A model generated the notes under the pieces. That model had not been told where the DNA came from and searched no databases. It worked only from the letters and a program-made list of their open reading frames with translations. The position numbers and the translations under genes are program-made. Below, one piece after another: positions 53,466-55,812 of a stretch of DNA of 55,812 bases; position 1 is the first letter of the stretch, and every line of letters begins with the position of its first letter. The DNA comes from Balneolaceae bacterium UBA2956 (GTDB taxonomy: Bacteria > Bacteroidota > Rhodothermia > Balneolales > Balneolaceae), in contig DEBM01000009.1 of the NCBI GenBank assembly GCA_002348545.1, positions 11,067 through 66,878 of the forward strand, in the 5' to 3' direction.

Positions 53466-54479
53466 TTAAACAGGTTGAACAGAATATGGCTGAATGCCGA
53501 AACCTTCTTTTAATCTTTGATTATGACTAATACTAGACTTATTCTGTAGCATCACTTTTGCTGTAGCAGCTATCATTGCAGCATTATCGGTGCAGTAGGA
53601 AAAAGAGGGTTTATATATGGTGAAGTTATTTTTTTCCGCCATTGCAGCCGCTTTTTTTCTTAGCATTGAGTTCGCTGAAACCCCACCGGCTAACACTGCT
53701 CGAGGGATGGAATGTGCCTGCATAGCCCGCTCTAGTTTTGTAACCAGCACCTCAGTAATAGCATGGCTTACGCTTGCGCAAATATTGTTAAGGTATTGTG
53801 TTATGAATGCGTTATTTTTGTTTTGAAGATAATATAAAACACTAGTTTTAAGACCGGAAAAACTAAAATCTAATCCTTTTTGGATAAGACCCATTGGGAA
53901 TTTATAGAAATAGGGGTTTCCTTCCCGAGATAATGTATCTATTTTAGGGCCTGCGGGATAGTTTAAACCTAAAAGTTTGCCAATTTTATCGAAGGCTTCG
54001 CCAGCGGCATCGTCTCTTGTTTGACCAATAATTTCTGGGGTATATGGGCCGCTAAGTTTACTCAACTGGGTATGACCTCCAGAAACGGTTAAGGCGATCA
54101 ATGGAAATTCAAGGTTATGCTCAATGGTGTTGGCAAAAATATGCGCATGCATATGATTCACACCCACTAAAGGAATTTGATTAGCTAAAGATATTCCTTT
54201 GGCAAAACTTAAACCAACTAACAATGAACCCATAAGGCCAGGGCCTTGTGTAGCAGCGATTAAGTCTATGTCTTGTATGCCGAGTTGAGCTTCAGATAAT
54301 GCTTGTTCGACCGTTTGACTAATGGTATGGTGATGGGCTCTTGAAGCGAGTTCAGGAACTACACCACCGTATTGAACATGGATAGATTGAGAGGCAATGA
54401 TATTGGACAACACATCCGACTCATTTATCACTGAAGCGGCAGTATCGTCACAAGAAGTTTCGATGCCAAGAATATTCAA
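53466..54479 (-). CDS. tsaD: tRNA threonylcarbamoyladenosine biosynthesis protein TsaD
   Basis: 337 aa, ASKHA fold. MNILGIETSCDDTAASV begins it, VPELASRAHHHTI and VNHMHAHIFA (H109, H113) supply the metal site, GGHTQLSKL and GEAFDKIGKLLGL follow, and AGGVSANSMLRKK and YCTDNAAMIA end it. With TsaB/TsaE it makes t6A37 on ANN-decoding tRNAs. It lies 7 nt downstream of dnaK and is likely co-transcribed with it. Confidence 0.96.
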   Translation of the reverse strand: MNILGIETSCDDTAASVINESDVLSNIIASQSIHVQYGGVVPELASRAHHHTISQTVEQALSEAQLGIQDIDLIAATQGPGLMGSLLVGLSFAKGISLANQIPLVGVNHMHAHIFANTIEHNLEFPLIALTVSGGHTQLSKLSGPYTPEIIGQTRDDAAGEAFDKIGKLLGLNYPAGPKIDTLSREGNPYFYKFPMGLIQKGLDFSFSGLKTSVLYYLQNKNNAFITQYLNNICASVSHAITEVLVTKLERAMQAHSIPRAVLAGGVSANSMLRKKAAAMAEKNNFTIYKPSFSYCTDNAAMIAATAKVMLQNKSSISHNQRLKEGFGIQPYSVQPV

Positions 54480-54486
54480 GATAGGT

Positions 54487-55812
54487 TTACTTATCCTTTT
54501 CGTCTTCGTCGACTACTTCAAAATCAGCATCAATGGCATCATTATCGGTAGAAGCAGTACTCTCACCACCATCCACTGCATCGCCTCCAGTTTCTGCGCT
54601 ATCTGCAGCAGCTTCCGCTTCAGCTTGAGATGCTGCATAGATTTCCTGTGAAGCCCCTGCCCAAGCGGTATTCACTGCTTCCATAGCGACATCGAGCTCG
54701 TCTAAATTCTCAGCTTTGTGCACTTCTTCAAGTTTGGCAACTGCATCTTCTATGGCTTTTTTGTTATCCTCTGAGATTTTATCTGCATACTCTTCAAGCT
54801 GTTTCTTGGTAGAAAAGATTAGCCCATCTGCTTGATTCATCTTTTCTACTTTTTCACGAATTTTTTTATCTTCGTCTTCATGTTCTTTGGCAGCTTGTTT
54901 CATTTTTTCGATTTCCTCGTCGGATAATCCAGAAGAAGATTCAATACGAATTGTTTGCTCTTTGCCCGTACCTTTATCTTTAGCAACGATATTAAGTACT
55001 CCATTAGCATCTAAGTCAAACGTCACCTCAATTTGTGGCATACCTCGCGGTGCAGGTGGGATACCATCTAAATGGAAGCGACCTAGAGTCCGGTTGGCTG
55101 CTGCTTGTGCACGCTCGCCTTGAAGAACATGAATTTCTACGCTGCTTTGGTTATCTGCCGCGGTTGAAAATACTTGAGACTTAGATGTCGGAATCGTACT
55201 GTTTGACTCAATAAGTGGAGTCATAACACCACCAAGGGTTTCAATCCCTAAGGTTAGAGGAGTTACATCTAATAACACAACATCATCTACCTCACCAGTT
55301 AGAACTCCGCCTTGAATAGCAGCACCTACAGCTACAACTTCGTCAGGGTTTACTCCTTTGCTCGGATCTTTTCCAAAGAATCCTTTTACAGCATCTTGAA
55401 TACGAGGAATACGAGTTGAACCACCAACTAAGATTACTTGATCGATATCGCTTTTCTTTAAGCCAGCATCTTTTAGAGCTTGTTCACAAGGCTTAATTGA
55501 ACGCTTCACCAGATCGTCTACAAGTTGTTCAAATTTTGAGCGACTTAGATCGACGTTTATGTGCTTCGGGCCTTCCTGGGTGGCCGTAATGAACGGCAGG
55601 TTGATAGTTGTTTTCTGCGAACTGGATAATTCGATTTTGGCTTTTTCAGCAGCATCTTTTAATCGTTGCATTGCCATTGCATCGGTTCTCAAATCAATGC
55701 CATCGGTATTCTTAAATTCATCGGCTAGGAAGTCAATAATACGTTGGTCAAAGTCATCACCACCTAAATGAGTGTCACCATTCGTTGACTTAACTTCAAA
55801 AACTCCATCACC
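54487..55812 (-). CDS. dnaK: Chaperone DnaK (C-terminal part, truncated by window edge)
   Basis: 441 residues in the window; the frame runs open to base 55812, so the N-terminal part is outside. The ATPase domain shows NGDTHLGGDDFDQRIIDFL and ILVGGSTRIPRIQDAVKG. The substrate-binding domain begins with LLDVTPLTLGIETLGG and FSTAADNQSSVEIHVLQGER. The lid follows, and the tail ends EVVDEDEKDK, with a preceding Ala/Glu-rich segment. DnaK folds proteins with DnaJ and GrpE, usually under heat-shock control. tsaD follows after 7 nt. Confidence 0.98.
   Translation of the reverse strand, partial: GDGVFEVKSTNGDTHLGGDDFDQRIIDFLADEFKNTDGIDLRTDAMAMQRLKDAAEKAKIELSSSQKTTINLPFITATQEGPKHINVDLSRSKFEQLVDDLVKRSIKPCEQALKDAGLKKSDIDQVILVGGSTRIPRIQDAVKGFFGKDPSKGVNPDEVVAVGAAIQGGVLTGEVDDVVLLDVTPLTLGIETLGGVMTPLIESNSTIPTSKSQVFSTAADNQSSVEIHVLQGERAQAAANRTLGRFHLDGIPPAPRGMPQIEVTFDLDANGVLNIVAKDKGTGKEQTIRIESSSGLSDEEIEKMKQAAKEHEDEDKKIREKVEKMNQADGLIFSTKKQLEEYADKISEDNKKAIEDAVAKLEEVHKAENLDELDVAMEAVNTAWAGASQEIYAASQAEAEAAADSAETGGDAVDGGESTASTDNDAIDADFEVVDEDEKDK

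Overview
The window is an AT-rich chromosomal segment of a Gram-negative bacterium related to Bacteroidota, most likely Balneolota/Rhodothermota. This is inferred from gene content, not from a marker-gene search. The signs are RND efflux pumps, a TonB with a proline-rich linker, a PorZ-like protein with a type IX-style C-terminal domain, several lipoproteins with Asn before the lipobox Cys, a Tgt whose zinc CxC pair is missing, a bacilliredoxin, a eukaryote-like ProRS and single-chain GlyRS, and few strong Shine-Dalgarno sites. No phage, insertion sequence, CRISPR array or integron was seen; this is ordinary core chromosome.

Layout. 1-1.6 kb: 3' part of rpoC and its terminator. 1.7-9.7 kb (minus): YtxH-like protein, then an efflux locus with two RND permeases and one lipoprotein adaptor. 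10-18 kb: TalC-type transaldolase, CrtI, RlpA, rhomboid protease, SerC, a DUF1844/NUDIX pair, TonB, VanZ-like protein and a decayed YjeF/NnrE remnant. 18-21.6 kb: ProRS, a tRNA with a CAT anticodon, four tiny membrane ORFs (two junctions overlap), and an orphan NarL-type regulator lacking its phospho-acceptor Asp. 21.9-30 kb: AspRS, a DUF429 protein, Mn-type SOD, bacilliredoxin, an MscS channel, the C-terminal stump of a SpoIIE-type phosphatase, then HflK-HflC and a terminator. 30-33 kb: TetR-AarF kinase pair and a queuosine-precursor transporter.

33-42 kb is the most distinctive part: a PorZ-like propeller protein, a GT2 glycosyltransferase, a GT2 fused to a catalytically gutted sugar-phosphate transferase, Tgt (opposite strand), an intact polyprenyl sugar-phosphate transferase and a polyprenol-phosphate mannose synthase-like GT2. 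Together these look like a surface-glycan module, possibly tied to type IX secretion cargo anchoring (inference). 42-47 kb: AccA, a hotdog thioesterase, DUF2085 and DUF4199 proteins, a CPBP protease, a DUF2007 protein and CdsA, largely membrane and lipid functions. 47-56 kb: a MauE-like protein, a TIGR01777 epimerase, an unknown protein, GlyRS, a Cu/Zn SOD lipoprotein with an altered zinc site, an acyltransferase overlapping a bile-acid:sodium symporter-family protein, TsaD, and the 3' part of dnaK running off the end.

The points that best repay checking are the GT2/pseudo-transferase fusion and its PorZ neighbour, the pseudo-receiver regulator, the overlapping micro-membrane ORFs, and the two gene remnants (YjeF N-domain and SpoIIE phosphatase C-terminus) in apparent intergenic DNA.
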